NCBI GenBank assembly: GCA_934574045.1
Contig: CAKTMK010000068.1
Coordinates: 1-6,007 of the forward strand
Direction: 5' to 3'
Length of the DNA: 6,007 bases
From: an uncultured Oscillibacter sp.
Lineage (GTDB): Bacteria; Bacillota; Clostridia; Oscillospirales; Oscillospiraceae
The translations under genes were made by a program, and so were the position numbers. This document shows positions 1 through 6,007 of this stretch, piece by piece. Position 1 is the first letter of the stretch, and every line of letters begins with the position of its first letter. The notes beneath the pieces were generated by a model. It was not told the origin of the DNA. It did not search any database and was given only the letters and a program-made list of their open reading frames with translations.

Positions 1-447
1 GTGCCGGAGATGCTGAATCTGGGCGTCCCTGTCGGTCTGGCGGTGGACGGCTCCGCCAGCAACGACGGCTCGTCCTTGATGGAGGAGCTGCGGGTGGCGT
101 ATCTGCTCCACCGGCTCTGCTCCAGCGCCGCCGCACCCACCGGCTATCAGATTCTGAAGCTGGCCACCCGCGGCAGCGCCCGCCTGCTGGGCCGGACGGA
201 CATCGGCTCGCTGGAGGTGGGAAAATGCGCGGACTTCTTCCTGGTGGACTCCCGGCGGCTGGAACTGGTGGGCGGCGAATATGACCCGTCCTCCGTTCTG
301 GCCACGGTGGGGCTGCGGGGGCCGGTGGACATGACGGTGGTGAACGGCAGGATCGTCGTGCGGGACGGCCGCATTGTCACTGTGGACGAGACGGCGGTGG
401 CCGAGCAGGCCCGCAGCGCCTGCCGCGCGTACCTCTCCCGGGCGTGA
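1..447 (+). CDS. Amidohydrolase, probable 8-oxoguanine deaminase (C-terminal part)
   Basis: This is the C-terminal part of a metal-dependent amidohydrolase of the ATZ/TRZ/8-oxoguanine deaminase group, cytosolic enzymes that hydrolytically deaminate purines or related rings (8-oxoguanine to urate plus ammonia in the named subgroup). About 148 residues are visible. The segment VGLAVDGSASNDGSSL (residues 11-26) carries the Asp expected as a metal ligand (D16) and the SASND motif. ELRVAYLLHRL follows, then the C-terminal composite sheet with GSLEVGKCADFFLVD and MTVVNGRIVVRDGRIV. The GTG at base 1 is very unlikely to be the start: the family is about 450 residues long and this sequence begins inside the barrel, so roughly 300 N-terminal residues lie outside the window. 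The gene converges on the minus-strand gene that follows. Hydroxyatrazine or guanine-type deaminases are alternatives. The family is secure; the substrate is less so. Confidence 0.85.
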   Translation: MPEMLNLGVPVGLAVDGSASNDGSSLMEELRVAYLLHRLCSSAAAPTGYQILKLATRGSARLLGRTDIGSLEVGKCADFFLVDSRRLELVGGEYDPSSVLATVGLRGPVDMTVVNGRIVVRDGRIVTVDETAVAEQARSACRAYLSRA

Positions 448-467
448 ACCCGCCCGCGTGAGCGCAT

Positions 468-502
468 AAAAAGGGCGGCCCTCCGGAATTGGAGGGCCGC
501 CT
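468..502 (-). terminator. Rho-independent terminator of the TIM-barrel gene
   Basis: A perfect 12-bp GC-rich inverted repeat pairs 473-484 with 491-502 around the 6-base loop ggaatt. Read on the minus strand, the stem is followed directly by CTTTTTATG, giving the U-tract of an intrinsic terminator. It starts only a few bases after the stop codon of the 510-1178 minus-strand gene. On the plus strand the stem is followed by tgtgcgg with no T run, so it should stop the amidohydrolase transcript poorly, although it lies between the two convergent genes. Confidence 0.85.
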
Positions 503-509
503 GTGCGGC

Positions 510-1178
510 TCAAAGCGTGGTGCGGTATTGCTCCATCACGTGGGCGAACAGGTCGCCGGTGCTGGGCGGCGTGCAGGTGATGGCGTTCGCCCCGGCGCGG
601 ATGGTGGCGAGGATGCTCTCCTCCGTCGGTCCGCCGGTGGCGATGATCGGCACCTCCGGAAAGCCCTTGCGGATGTGCGCCACGATCTCCGGCGTTCTGG
701 CCGCGGCGGACACGTTGAGAAAATCCGCCCCCGCCTCCAGCCGGGCCTGAATGTCCGTCCGCTCCGAGACCACGGTGATGACCACCGGGATGTCCACCTC
801 GTCCTTGATCTGGCGGATGACCTCGTTGGAGGTGGGCGCGTTCATCACCACGCCGTAAGCCCCCTGATGCTCCGCCTGAATGGCAAGGCGCACCGAGCGG
901 GCGCCGGTGGTGATCCCGCCGCCCACGCCCACGAACACCGGCACGTCGGAGACGCTGATGATCGCCTGCGAGATCACCGGCTGGGGCGTGAAGGGATACA
1001 CGGCGATGATCGCGTCGGCATTGATGTTTTTCACGATGGCCACGTCTGTGGAAAACGCAAGGGACTTGATGCGCCGTCCGAAAATTCGGATGCCGCTGCA
1101 TTCGCTGATGCAGTGCGGCAGCGTCAGCGTATGGCTGCGCAGCGTTCCGGTGTAGGTTGGGATGTACTTTTTTGCCAC
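510..1178 (-). CDS. TIM-barrel-like protein of unknown function
   Basis: This encodes a 222-residue soluble protein of unassigned function. The sequence alternates hydrophobic strands and helices as in a small beta/alpha barrel: DAIIAVYPF (55-63), VPVFVGVGGGITTGARS (79-95), GAYGVVMNAPTS (106-117), DIPVVITVV (129-137), GADFLNVSAA (150-159), VPIIATGGPTEESI (176-189) and GANAITCTPPS (196-206). The late ATGGPTEES segment and the glycine-rich GVGGGIT segment resemble phosphate-binding loops of sugar-phosphate or ribulose-phosphate-binding barrels, so a phosphorylated ligand is plausible but inferred. Two early cysteines (C23, C27) and C202 are present. The start is GTG at 1178: AGGAGG at 1187-1192 sits 8 nt upstream, and homology-like sequence begins there, whereas the frame stays open to 1541 only by chance. 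A promoter lies upstream and a terminator downstream, so it is probably monocistronic. I believe similar proteins are often labelled simply 'hydrolase', but I see no catalytic motif supporting that. Confidence 0.85.
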   Translation of the reverse strand: MAKKYIPTYTGTLRSHTLTLPHCISECSGIRIFGRRIKSLAFSTDVAIVKNINADAIIAVYPFTPQPVISQAIISVSDVPVFVGVGGGITTGARSVRLAIQAEHQGAYGVVMNAPTSNEVIRQIKDEVDIPVVITVVSERTDIQARLEAGADFLNVSAAARTPEIVAHIRKGFPEVPIIATGGPTEESILATIRAGANAITCTPPSTGDLFAHVMEQYRTTL

Positions 1179-1186
1179 GTGCGGCC

Positions 1187-1192
1187 CCTCCT
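1187..1192 (-). promoter_or_regulatory. Ribosome binding site deciding the GTG start
   Basis: The minus strand reads AGGAGG here, a perfect Shine-Dalgarno core, 8 nt before the GTG at 1176-1178. It settles the start of the TIM-barrel gene in favour of this GTG and against in-frame ATG codons further upstream, which lie within or beyond the predicted promoter. Confidence 0.85.
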
Positions 1193-1214
1193 GTCTGATT
1201 TCTCGTCTGTCTGA
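1191..1214. repeat. 8-bp tandem-spaced direct repeat in the leader, possible operator
   Basis: The octamer ctgtctga occurs at 1191-1198 and again at 1207-1214, with a 16-bp period. Both copies lie between the predicted transcription start and the start codon of the TIM-barrel gene, and the first overlaps the edge of its ribosome binding site. This placement would suit a repressor or RNA-level regulator, but two short copies can arise by chance or local duplication. No known operator is recognised. Confidence 0.35.
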
Positions 1215-1225
1215 ATACACTTTTG

Positions 1226-1254
1226 ATTTTATCATGCCCGCAGAGGAAAGACAA
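1226..1254 (-). promoter_or_regulatory. Predicted sigma-70/SigA promoter of the TIM-barrel gene
   Basis: On the minus strand, TTGTCT (1249-1254, 4 of 6 to consensus) and TAAAAT (1226-1231, 5 of 6) are separated by exactly 17 bp. Transcription would begin near 1219, leaving a leader of about 40 nt before the GTG start. The region is locally AT-rich against the GC-rich background. Prediction is from sequence only. Confidence 0.65.
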
Positions 1255-1272
1255 GTAAAAGCAATATAAAGA

Positions 1273-1296
1273 CCCTCCGCGCTTTTTCGCGGCGGG
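1273..1296 (+). other. Hairpin in the 5' leader of the macro-domain gene
   Basis: The arms ccc-t-ccgcg (1273-1281) and cgcgg-c-ggg (1288-1296) pair with one T/C mismatch around the loop cttttt, giving a GC-rich stem that ends 4 nt before the Shine-Dalgarno aaggag at 1301-1306. No T-tract follows, so it is not an intrinsic terminator. It could stabilise the mRNA 5' end or modulate ribosome access. It matches no riboswitch class that I recognise. Confidence 0.4.
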
Positions 1297-1314
1297 CCGG
1301 AAGGAGCGAGCTTT

Positions 1315-1851
1315 ATGAAGCGGTTTTCCATTGTAGTCGGCGACATCACCCAGTCGGACGCCGAAGCCATCGTCAACGCCGCCAACGAGACGCTGCTGGG
1401 CGGCAGCGGCGTGGACGGCGCGATCCACCGGGCGGCGGGGCCGGAGCTTCTGGCGGAGTGCCGCACGCTGCACGGCTGCCCCACCGGGCAGGCAAAGCTG
1501 ACAAGGGGATATCGTTTACACGCCAAATACGTGATCCACACCCCCGGCCCCGTCTGGCAGGGCGGGACACACGGCGAGGCCGCGCTGCTGGCCTCCTGCT
1601 ACCGCAGCGTCCTCACGCTGGCGGAGGCCCAGGGCATCGGGTCGGTGGACTTTCCCTGCATCTCCACCGGGGTGTTCGGCTATCCCAAGGCGCAGGCCGC
1701 CGTCGTGGCCCTGAAGGCCATCATGGACTTTCTCCGGGAGCACGACACGCCGAAAACCGTCCGCATCATCTGCCACTCCGAGGGGGATGCGGACATCCTG
1801 CGCCAGACCTATAACCTCTGGTACGCAGGCACGAAGGACGAGCGGCTCTGA
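1315..1851 (+). CDS. Macro-domain protein, probable (O-acetyl-)ADP-ribose deacetylase/hydrolase
   Basis: This encodes a 178-residue stand-alone macro domain, the usual length for bacterial YmdB/MacroD-like proteins. These bind ADP-ribose and typically hydrolyse O-acetyl-ADP-ribose or remove ADP-ribose from acidic protein residues, acting in the cytosol. Visible landmarks in order are GDIT (9-12) at the adenine side, IVNAANETLLGGSGVDGAI (19-37) with the conserved NAAN and the GGSGVDGAIH loop, GQAKLTRGYRL (58-68), KYVIHTPGPVW (71-81), and CISTGVFGYP (115-124), which forms the diphosphate-binding loop. All expected MacroD-type motifs are present, so the domain should be functional. The start is ATG at 1315 with aaggag at 1301-1306, 8 nt away. 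It is divergent from the TIM-barrel gene, with no co-directional neighbour on either side. A weak -10-like TATAAA lies at 1265-1270 without a convincing -35. The family call is firm; the exact physiological substrate cannot be read from sequence. Confidence 0.95.
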   Translation: MKRFSIVVGDITQSDAEAIVNAANETLLGGSGVDGAIHRAAGPELLAECRTLHGCPTGQAKLTRGYRLHAKYVIHTPGPVWQGGTHGEAALLASCYRSVLTLAEAQGIGSVDFPCISTGVFGYPKAQAAVVALKAIMDFLREHDTPKTVRIICHSEGDADILRQTYNLWYAGTKDERL

Positions 1852-1884
1852 CGCGCTCCCTCGGTCCTGCCTTCTCATCGCACA

Positions 1885-1925
1885 AAAAGCTCCCTGTCCG
1901 CGGCGCTTCGCAGACAGGGAGTTTT
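1885..1925. terminator. Bidirectional rho-independent terminator between convergent genes
   Basis: The 9-bp inverted repeat ctccctgtc (1890-1898) / gacagggag (1913-1921) surrounds a 14-nt loop. It is flanked by aaaaa on the left (1884-1888) and tttt on the right (1922-1925), so both strands end in a stem plus U-tract. It lies between the macro-domain gene (stop at 1851) and the transporter gene (stop at 1945) and can serve both. Confidence 0.9.
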
Positions 1926-1944
1926 CCTTTACACGCTTTCCTGT

Positions 1945-2850
1945 TCAGGCGTCGAACACGCCGAGGATCACAATGCCCGCCACCACCGCGGCGATGGCCG
2001 CGTAGTGCTTGGCAGAGAGCTTTTCCTTCAGGAAGATGCGCCCCCAGAGGACAGACGCCGCGCAGTACGCGGAGATGATGGGCGCGGCCAGCATCACGTG
2101 CTCCTCGTCGCCGATGGCGTAGATATAGGCGAACTGCCCCGCCGTCTCGCACAGGGCGCCGACGTACTTGGGCGCCTCCTGTCTGGGCAGCAGCGGCTGC
2201 TTTTTCACCAGCACCACGTAGATAAAGCACACCACGGCGCACAGCAGGAACGTCAGCTCATAGGCCGCGTTGGCGGAGTCCTCGTCCAGACGGCGCAGGA
2301 CCAGCGAATCCGCAAAGGTCCCCAGCGCGTCCAGCAAACAGTACAGCACCGGCAGCACGATAGCCAGCGCGGACTTGGCGTATTTGTAGTTGGACGCCTG
2401 CTGGCGCAGGGCGCGCAGCTCGTCGTCCTCCCGCGCCTCCACCACGCCGAGGCCCACCACGCCCACGCACACCAGCGCCACGGCGAAGAGCTGCCAGCGG
2501 TTCACATCGCCCAGCCCGCCGGTGATGAGGATTAGAACGGCCACCAGCGCGCCGGAGGAGTTGCAGATGGGGGACGAGATGGAAAGCTCGATATACCGCA
2601 GGCCCACGTAGCCGATGGTCATCGACAGGATGTACAGCGCCGAGACCGGCAGGTACGTCACCAGAACAGAGAGGGTGACCTCCGTCCCGCCCACGAAGAT
2701 CTCATAGGCGGCGTGAAGTCCCATGACCGTGCCTACGGCCATGACCATCTTCAGATGGGCGTATTTGTCCTGCCCCCGGCAGCCGATCTTTGAAAACAGA
2801 TCCGAGCCGCTCCAGCAGAGCAGCGCGGTCAGTGAAAGCCAAAACCACAT
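1945..2850 (-). CDS. EamA/DMT-family transporter, 10 TM helices
   Basis: This 301-residue integral membrane protein belongs to the drug/metabolite transporter superfamily (EamA type), whose members export or import small metabolites such as amino acids, nucleosides or sugars. Ten hydrophobic segments can be placed at about 1-19, 32-52, 61-85, 93-112, 118-138, 159-180, 196-215, 228-247, 252-273 and 281-299, the expected two repeats of five. A charged cytoplasmic-type linker (EAREDDELRALRQQ, 138-151) joins the halves. The second half shows the typical end pattern: helix 9 with APIISAYCAASVLWGRIFL, then KEKLSAKHY, then a small-residue-rich last helix. The start is ATG at 2850 with AGGAG at 2861-2865, 10 nt upstream. 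It lies about 100 bp downstream of, and co-directional with, the PLP-enzyme gene, with no terminator between, so co-transcription is likely. A terminator follows the gene. The substrate is unknown. Confidence 0.9.
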   Translation of the reverse strand: MWFWLSLTALLCWSGSDLFSKIGCRGQDKYAHLKMVMAVGTVMGLHAAYEIFVGGTEVTLSVLVTYLPVSALYILSMTIGYVGLRYIELSISSPICNSSGALVAVLILITGGLGDVNRWQLFAVALVCVGVVGLGVVEAREDDELRALRQQASNYKYAKSALAIVLPVLYCLLDALGTFADSLVLRRLDEDSANAAYELTFLLCAVVCFIYVVLVKKQPLLPRQEAPKYVGALCETAGQFAYIYAIGDEEHVMLAAPIISAYCAASVLWGRIFLKEKLSAKHYAAIAAVVAGIVILGVFDA

Positions 2851-2952
2851 AAAATCAAAACTCCTAAATCAAGCGATATTTTTTCAGGCTTCATTCATGT
2901 GGTCCCGCAGGAGGCGGACGGCGGCGGAAAAAGTGATTGGCCCGGGTCATGC

Positions 2953-4233
2953 TCACAGCTTCGCAAGCCCCGCCTGCACCAGCTTTTCAAGGCTCATCAG
3001 GATGCCCAGCTTGGCGTGGTACCACGTCAGGCCGCCCTGAAAATACACCGCGTAGGGCGGGCGGATCGGTCCGTCCGCGGAAAGCTCGATGGAGCTGCCC
3101 TGCACGAACGCGCCCGCAGCCATGATGACCTCGGAATCGTAGCCCGGCATGGCCCACGGCTCCGGCGTCACATAACTGTCCACCGGCGCGGCGGACTGGA
3201 TGCCCTTGCAGAACGCCTCCATGGCCTCCCGGCTGCCCAGCGTCACCGCCTGAATGATGTCGTGGCGGTCCTCCGTCGCGTTGGGAACGCAGGCAAAGCC
3301 CAGCTTTTCATACAGGTTCGCGGCAAAGATCGCGCCCTTGAGCGCGCCGGACACCACCGTGGGCGCAAGGAACAGGCCCTGATAAAACGCGGGCATCAGG
3401 CCCAGGTTGGCCCCCACCTCCTGCCCCAGTCCGGGGGCGGAGAGACGGTAGGCGCAGCGCTCCACGCACTCCTTCGTGCCGCAGATGTATCCGCCGATGG
3501 GCGCAAGGCCGCCGCCGGGGTTCTTGATAAGGCTCCCCACCACCATGTCCGCGCCCAGGTCGGACGGCTCGATGGTCTCCACAAATTCTCCGTAGCAGTT
3601 GTCCACCATGCACTTCACATCCGGCTTGACGGATTTGCAGAACGCGATCAGCTCGCCGATCTGCCGGACGGAAAAGCTGGGGCGGGTGGCGTACCCCTTG
3701 GAGCGCTGGATGGTGATGAGCTTGGTGCGCTCGTTGATGGCGGCGCGGATGGCGTCGTAGTCGAACGTGCCGTCCGGCTTCAGGTCCGCCTGCGCGTAGG
3801 TCACGCCGTACTCCTTCAGGGAGCACTTGCTCTCCCGGATGCCGATGACCTCCTCCAGCGTGTCGTAGGGCGCGCCCACGGGAGAGAGCAGCTCGTCCCC
3901 GGGCAGCAGGTTGGCGCTCAGCGCCACGGTCAGCGCGTGCGTGCCGCAGGTGATCTGGGGACGGACCAGCGCCGCCTCGGTGTGGAACACGTCGGCGTAC
4001 ACCCGCTCCAGATTGTCCCGGCCCTCATCGTCGTAGCCATAGCCGGTGGTGGCGGCGAAGTGGGCCGCGTTCACCCGGTTTTTCTGCATGGCCAGCAGGA
4101 CCTTGGCCTGATTGTGCTCCGCCACGGAGTCGATCTCCTCAAAGCGGGGCCTGAGCGCCCGGAGCGCCGTCTCACCGTATTCATACACAGCGCGGCTCAC
4201 GCCGAGCTGCTCATAAACGCTTGCGTTGTTCAC
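2953..4233 (-). CDS. PLP-dependent methionine gamma-lyase/aluminium-resistance family enzyme
   Basis: This encodes a 426-residue fold-type I PLP enzyme of the family named 'methionine gamma-lyase family' or 'aluminium resistance protein', related to cystathionine/methionine lyases. The length is normal for the family and the gene looks intact. Visible features: N-terminal helices with EHNQAKVLLAMQKNRV (39-54); the TTGYGYDDEGRDNLE segment (62-76), which is characteristic of the family; the cofactor-binding QITCGTHALTVAL region (93-105); VDNCYGEF (210-217), whose D211 should contact the pyridine nitrogen; and GSLIKNPGGGLAP (233-245), whose K237 is the likely Schiff-base lysine. The chosen start is GTG at 4233, with AGGAG at 4243-4247 and a 9-nt spacing; the open frame upstream to 4326 lacks a better site and runs over the predicted promoter. 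It probably forms an operon with the transporter downstream. C-S lyase activity is predicted from the family; the true substrate and the metal-resistance label are uncertain. Confidence 0.93.
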   Translation of the reverse strand: MNNASVYEQLGVSRAVYEYGETALRALRPRFEEIDSVAEHNQAKVLLAMQKNRVNAAHFAATTGYGYDDEGRDNLERVYADVFHTEAALVRPQITCGTHALTVALSANLLPGDELLSPVGAPYDTLEEVIGIRESKCSLKEYGVTYAQADLKPDGTFDYDAIRAAINERTKLITIQRSKGYATRPSFSVRQIGELIAFCKSVKPDVKCMVDNCYGEFVETIEPSDLGADMVVGSLIKNPGGGLAPIGGYICGTKECVERCAYRLSAPGLGQEVGANLGLMPAFYQGLFLAPTVVSGALKGAIFAANLYEKLGFACVPNATEDRHDIIQAVTLGSREAMEAFCKGIQSAAPVDSYVTPEPWAMPGYDSEVIMAAGAFVQGSSIELSADGPIRPPYAVYFQGGLTWYHAKLGILMSLEKLVQAGLAKL

Positions 4234-4242
4234 TCTCTGATT

Positions 4243-4247
4243 CTCCT
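4243..4247 (-). promoter_or_regulatory. Ribosome binding site deciding the GTG start of the PLP enzyme
   Basis: The minus strand reads AGGAG within ggcaggagaatc, 9 nt before the GTG at 4231-4233. The in-frame ATG at 4324-4326 falls inside the proposed -35 element and has no such site, so the GTG is preferred. Confidence 0.8.
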
Positions 4248-4262
4248 GCCGTCTGTGGATTT

Positions 4263-4279
4263 GCCGGAGGGCGTCCGGC
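4263..4279 (-). other. Leader hairpin upstream of the PLP-enzyme gene
   Basis: Perfect 6-bp arms gccgga (4263-4268) and tccggc (4274-4279) enclose a 5-nt loop in the predicted 5' untranslated region, about 15 nt upstream of the Shine-Dalgarno. No T-tract follows on the minus strand, so it is not a terminator. A role in mRNA stability or translation is possible but unproven. Confidence 0.35.
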
Positions 4280-4297
4280 GGGATCGGCGGCGCTCTT

Positions 4298-4326
4298 ACT
4301 TTACCATATCCGCCGGAAAAAGGCAA
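4298..4326 (-). promoter_or_regulatory. Predicted promoter of the PLP enzyme-transporter unit
   Basis: On the minus strand, TTGCCT (4321-4326, 4 of 6) and TAAAGT (4298-4303, 4 of 6) are separated by exactly 17 bp, the same spacing as the promoter proposed for the TIM-barrel gene. It starts one base after the T-tract of the preceding terminator, which is where a new transcription unit would need its promoter. The hexamers are moderate matches, so confidence is limited. Confidence 0.45.
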
Positions 4327-4327
4327 G

Positions 4328-4362
4328 AAAAACGGCTCTGCCCGCCGGGCGGAGCCGTTTTT
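4328..4362. terminator. Strong rho-independent terminator after the dehydratase-like gene
   Basis: A continuous palindromic hairpin: aaaaacggctc (4328-4338) pairs with gagccgttttt (4352-4362), continues through a T-G wobble and gccc/gggc (4340-4343 with 4347-4350), and closes on the 3-nt loop gcc. Both ends carry A/T runs, so it is formally bidirectional. Its relevant role is on the minus strand, where it begins 18 nt after the stop codon of the 4381-5712 gene and ends in a U-tract, separating that unit from the PLP-enzyme unit. Confidence 0.92.
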
Positions 4363-4380
4363 TGACAGGAAGGGGACCGC

Positions 4381-5712
<1,332 letters not shown>

Positions 5713-5715
5713 GGG

Positions 5716-6007
5716 TCAGCCCTCCTTCTGCGCCGCAGCCCGCCGTTTTTCCTCCTGCTCCTCCAGCGCGGCAAACAGGCTGCGCAGACGGATGCGCACC
5801 GCGCCGAGGTTCGTGATCTCGTCGATCTTGAGCTGGGTATAGAGCTTTCCGCCCTCGTGCAGGATCTCCCGGGTCTCGTCCGTGGTGATGGCGTCCACGC
5901 CGCAGCCGAAGCTGACCAGCTGGACAAGATCCATGTCCGGCTGCGTGGTGCAGTACTTCGCCGCCGCGTACAGCCGGGCGTGGTACGTCCACTGGTTCAG
6001 CACGGAG
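5716..6007 (-). CDS. CoA-dehydratase activase-type protein, C-terminal end (partial)
   Basis: Only the last 96 or so residues are visible; the frame stays open to the window edge, and the GTG at 6001-6003 is probably an internal Val. The segment DMDLVQLVSFGCGVDAITTD, then EILHEGGKLYTQLKIDEITN and LGAVRIRLRSLFAAL, matches the end of the activase-associated region in long 2-hydroxyacyl-CoA dehydratase activases, where it precedes the dehydratase-like domain. The cysteine in SFGCGVDA is a typical conserved residue. It ends in an EEQEEKRRAAAQKEG linker and a TGA that is in frame with the next gene and overlaps its upstream signals: the last codons (AAG GAG GGC) are themselves the Shine-Dalgarno of the downstream gene. 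The N-terminal ASKHA ATPase part expected for the family lies beyond the right edge, so its presence is inferred. Confidence 0.82.
   Translation of the reverse strand, partial: SVLNQWTYHARLYAAAKYCTTQPDMDLVQLVSFGCGVDAITTDETREILHEGGKLYTQLKIDEITNLGAVRIRLRSLFAALEEQEEKRRAAAQKEG
5720..5727 (-). promoter_or_regulatory. Shine-Dalgarno embedded in the end of the upstream gene
   Basis: The minus strand reads AAGGAGGG, a near-ideal ribosome binding site, 7-8 nt before the ATG at 5710-5712. It is made from the final sense codons of the activase-type gene. It supports real re-initiation of the second half rather than readthrough of the intervening TGA. Confidence 0.8.

Noticed and set aside
1..3. GTG as a true start of the amidohydrolase
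   Set aside because: The sequence begins in the middle of the conserved barrel and no upstream ribosome binding site can be seen. The family needs roughly 300 more N-terminal residues.
489..1214. Plus-strand open frame of 241 codons opposite the TIM-barrel gene
   Set aside because: Low-complexity Arg/His/Gly/Asp composition, no homology-like segments, and full overlap with a gene that has a promoter, ribosome binding site and terminator.
1265..1270. TATAAA as the -10 box of the macro-domain promoter
   Set aside because: The hexamer is good, but no acceptable -35 lies 16-18 bp upstream and there is no extended -10 motif, so I do not call a promoter.
1315..1541. Extension of the TIM-barrel gene start upstream into the macro-domain gene
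   Set aside because: The frame is open to 1541, but the extra residues are low-complexity, antisense to a conserved macro domain and lie upstream of the predicted promoter. The GTG at 1178 has a perfect ribosome binding site.
2866..2952. Independent promoter or terminator between the PLP enzyme and transporter genes
   Set aside because: Only a 4-bp ccgc/gcgg stem without a T-tract and isolated AT-rich bases are visible; no paired -35/-10 elements at proper spacing were found.
2899..4365. Long plus-strand open frame (488 codons) opposite the PLP enzyme gene
   Set aside because: Its translation is rich in His/Arg/Gly/Val with no recognisable domain, and it lies almost entirely antisense to a well-conserved enzyme gene. 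Long antisense frames are expected in DNA with high GC at third positions.
5716..5718. TGA as a selenocysteine codon joining the two activase parts
   Set aside because: The TGA falls in a variable linker rather than at a conserved Cys position, no evident SECIS-like hairpin follows, and a strong Shine-Dalgarno plus ATG offers a simpler explanation.

Overview
The window is GC-rich with strong G/C preference at third codon positions. It carries anaerobe-type genes: a 2-hydroxyacyl-CoA dehydratase/activase-type iron-sulfur protein, a methionine gamma-lyase/aluminium-resistance family PLP enzyme and an 8-oxoguanine-deaminase-like amidohydrolase. Together with AGGAGG-type ribosome binding sites and GTG starts, this suggests a chromosomal piece of a high-GC anaerobic Firmicute, most likely a gut Oscillospiraceae-type Clostridium relative. 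This is inference from gene content; no rRNA or other phylogenetic marker is present. There is no sign of a mobile element, phage gene, CRISPR array, tRNA or rRNA.

Layout, left to right. (1) 1-447, plus strand: the C-terminal third of an amidohydrolase, probably 8-oxoguanine deaminase, cut by the window edge. (2) 510-1178, minus strand: a 222-residue TIM-barrel-like protein of unknown function that starts at GTG. It has a recognisable promoter upstream and a rho-independent terminator that falls between it and the convergent amidohydrolase. (3) 1315-1851, plus strand: a macro-domain protein (ADP-ribose or O-acetyl-ADP-ribose hydrolase type), transcribed divergently from gene 2 out of a 136-bp intergenic region. 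A bidirectional terminator at about 1885-1925 separates it from the next, convergent gene. (4) 1945-2850, minus: a ten-helix EamA/DMT transporter. (5) 2953-4233, minus: a PLP-dependent enzyme of the methionine gamma-lyase/aluminium-resistance family, GTG start. Genes 5 and 4 are in the same direction with about 100 bp and no visible terminator between them, so they probably form a two-gene operon. (6) 4381-5712, minus: a 2-hydroxyacyl-CoA dehydratase-like protein. It follows (7) 5716 to the window edge, minus: the C-terminal end of a CoA-dehydratase activase-type protein. A very strong hairpin terminator at 4328-4362 ends the 7-6 unit, and the promoter proposed for the 5-4 unit begins immediately after it.

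Functionally, 7 and 6 look like two halves of what is often one long polypeptide (activase plus dehydratase-like part). Here they are divided in frame by a single TGA, and a good Shine-Dalgarno sequence re-initiates the second half. Gene 5 plausibly handles a sulfur amino acid or a related substrate, and gene 4 could move a related metabolite; that link rests only on adjacency. The amidohydrolase points to purine salvage or catabolism continuing off the left edge. Most of the window is ordinary conserved metabolism. The points most worth a second look are the in-frame split, the unassigned TIM-barrel protein, an 8-bp direct repeat in that gene's leader, and the gene 5-gene 4 pairing.
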